Positions 63,758-64,000 of a DNA stretch of 64,000 nt are shown in pieces. The stretch comes from Nitrobacter sp. Nb-311A (GTDB lineage Bacteria > Pseudomonadota > Alphaproteobacteria > Rhizobiales > Xanthobacteraceae). The stretch is from positions 1-64,000 of the forward strand of contig NZ_CH672421.1 in the NCBI RefSeq assembly GCF_000152905.1. The letters are read 5' to 3'. The position numbers and the translations under genes are program-made. The notes under the pieces were generated by a model. It did no database searches. It had not been told where the DNA came from and saw only the letters and a list, made by a program, of their open reading frames with translations. Positions within the stretch are counted from its first letter, which is position 1. Every line of letters starts with the position of its first letter.

Positions 63758-63945
63758 GGTCCGTCCCGCCCCATTGTTGGCCGGTCGTAAGGAGTATCCG
63801 GCGGCGGACACAATGTGCCTGCGGTCCAGTCGCGCGGCAAGGTTGCGGGGACCGTTTTCGCAGCGAAAGCGGCCAGAGCTTTCGCTTCTCATGCAATCAG
63901 CGTGGCAGGGTCCGGAGAACGGAATCCTGGCTGCCGTATGTCGGA

Positions 63946-64000
63946 TCAGGCCATAAACATCCGGGCGGCGGAGCCGATCGTGAGCAAACCGCCGAAGGCG
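63946..64000 (-). CDS. Possible 3' end of a membrane-protein gene, cut by window edge
   Basis: The minus strand is open from position 64000 to a TGA at 63948-63946 and reads [18 protein letters not shown] short hydrophobic C-terminal helix of this kind would fit a LysE-type exporter or similar. Only 17 codons are visible, so neither family nor coding status can be established. Confidence 0.3.
   Translation of the reverse strand, partial: AFGGLLTIGSAARMFMA

Noticed and set aside
1-64000. CRISPR array, tRNA or rRNA genes
   Set aside because: I found no regularly spaced direct repeats, no cloverleaf with a GTTC-type T arm and CCA-like end, and no rRNA-like sequence.

Overview
The window looks like chromosome from Nitrobacter or a very close relative in the Bradyrhizobium/Rhodopseudomonas group of Alphaproteobacteria. 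Two things support this. A full-length 1214-residue NxrA-type nitrite oxidoreductase alpha subunit, the signature enzyme of Nitrobacter, is encoded at 5.2-8.9 kb. The rest is high-GC alphaproteobacterial housekeeping and hopanoid DNA.

Layout: (1) 1-2569 is the end of an IS66-family insertion sequence (tnpA, tnpB and most of tnpC). (2) 2.6-12.7 kb is an accessory, relic-rich stretch: palindromic repeats, a GIY-YIG-like gene closed by an amber codon, small rhizobial hypothetical genes, frame-shifted remnants, the orphan nxrA with no nxrB beside it, a shortened GNAT acetyltransferase, and a minus-strand group of small stress-type genes (PRC-barrel, DUF2188-like, two small membrane proteins). (3) 13-31.9 kb is metabolic: a MaoC/CitE-like pair, a ferredoxin reductase, glutamate dehydrogenase, a TetR-controlled RND efflux operon, a DadA-like oxidase, a fused hydrolase-OsmC protein, a P450-ferredoxin pair, PEP carboxylase and an amidase. 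(4) 32-51.5 kb is a hopanoid island: hpnP behind an EcfG-type promoter, an extra RND/MMPL exporter, the tight operon hpnC-hpnD-hpnE-shc-hpnG, the opposed pair ispH-hpnH, then hpnN and hpnO. (5) 51.7-59.6 kb has an M20 amidohydrolase, a UdgX-type uracil-DNA glycosylase and the mutagenic SOS operon imuA-imuB-dnaE2 behind an alphaproteobacterial LexA box. (6) 59.7-64 kb holds a threonine ammonia-lyase, an acetyl-CoA hydrolase/transferase family protein, an enoyl-CoA hydratase and possibly the 3' tail of a membrane protein.

How they work together: HpnC/D/E convert farnesyl diphosphate to squalene and Shc cyclises it. HpnH, HpnG and HpnO build the bacteriohopane side chain, HpnP adds the C-2 methyl group, and HpnN exports hopanoids. 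IspH would supply the isoprenoid precursors. The P450, the His-ligand ferredoxin and the distant ferredoxin reductase could form one electron-transfer chain.

Most notable observations: the IspH encoded in the hopanoid island has arginine where the third iron-sulfur cysteine should be; DnaE2 carries an in-frame insertion encoded by a G/C-rich palindromic repeat; a near-consensus EcfG promoter precedes hpnP in a nitrite oxidiser; a five-copy dispersed intergenic repeat occurs across the window; and a second RND exporter sits between hpnP and hpnC. I found no CRISPR array, rRNA or tRNA gene. Symbols, domain calls and comparisons with relatives rest on recognition of the sequences, not on database searches.
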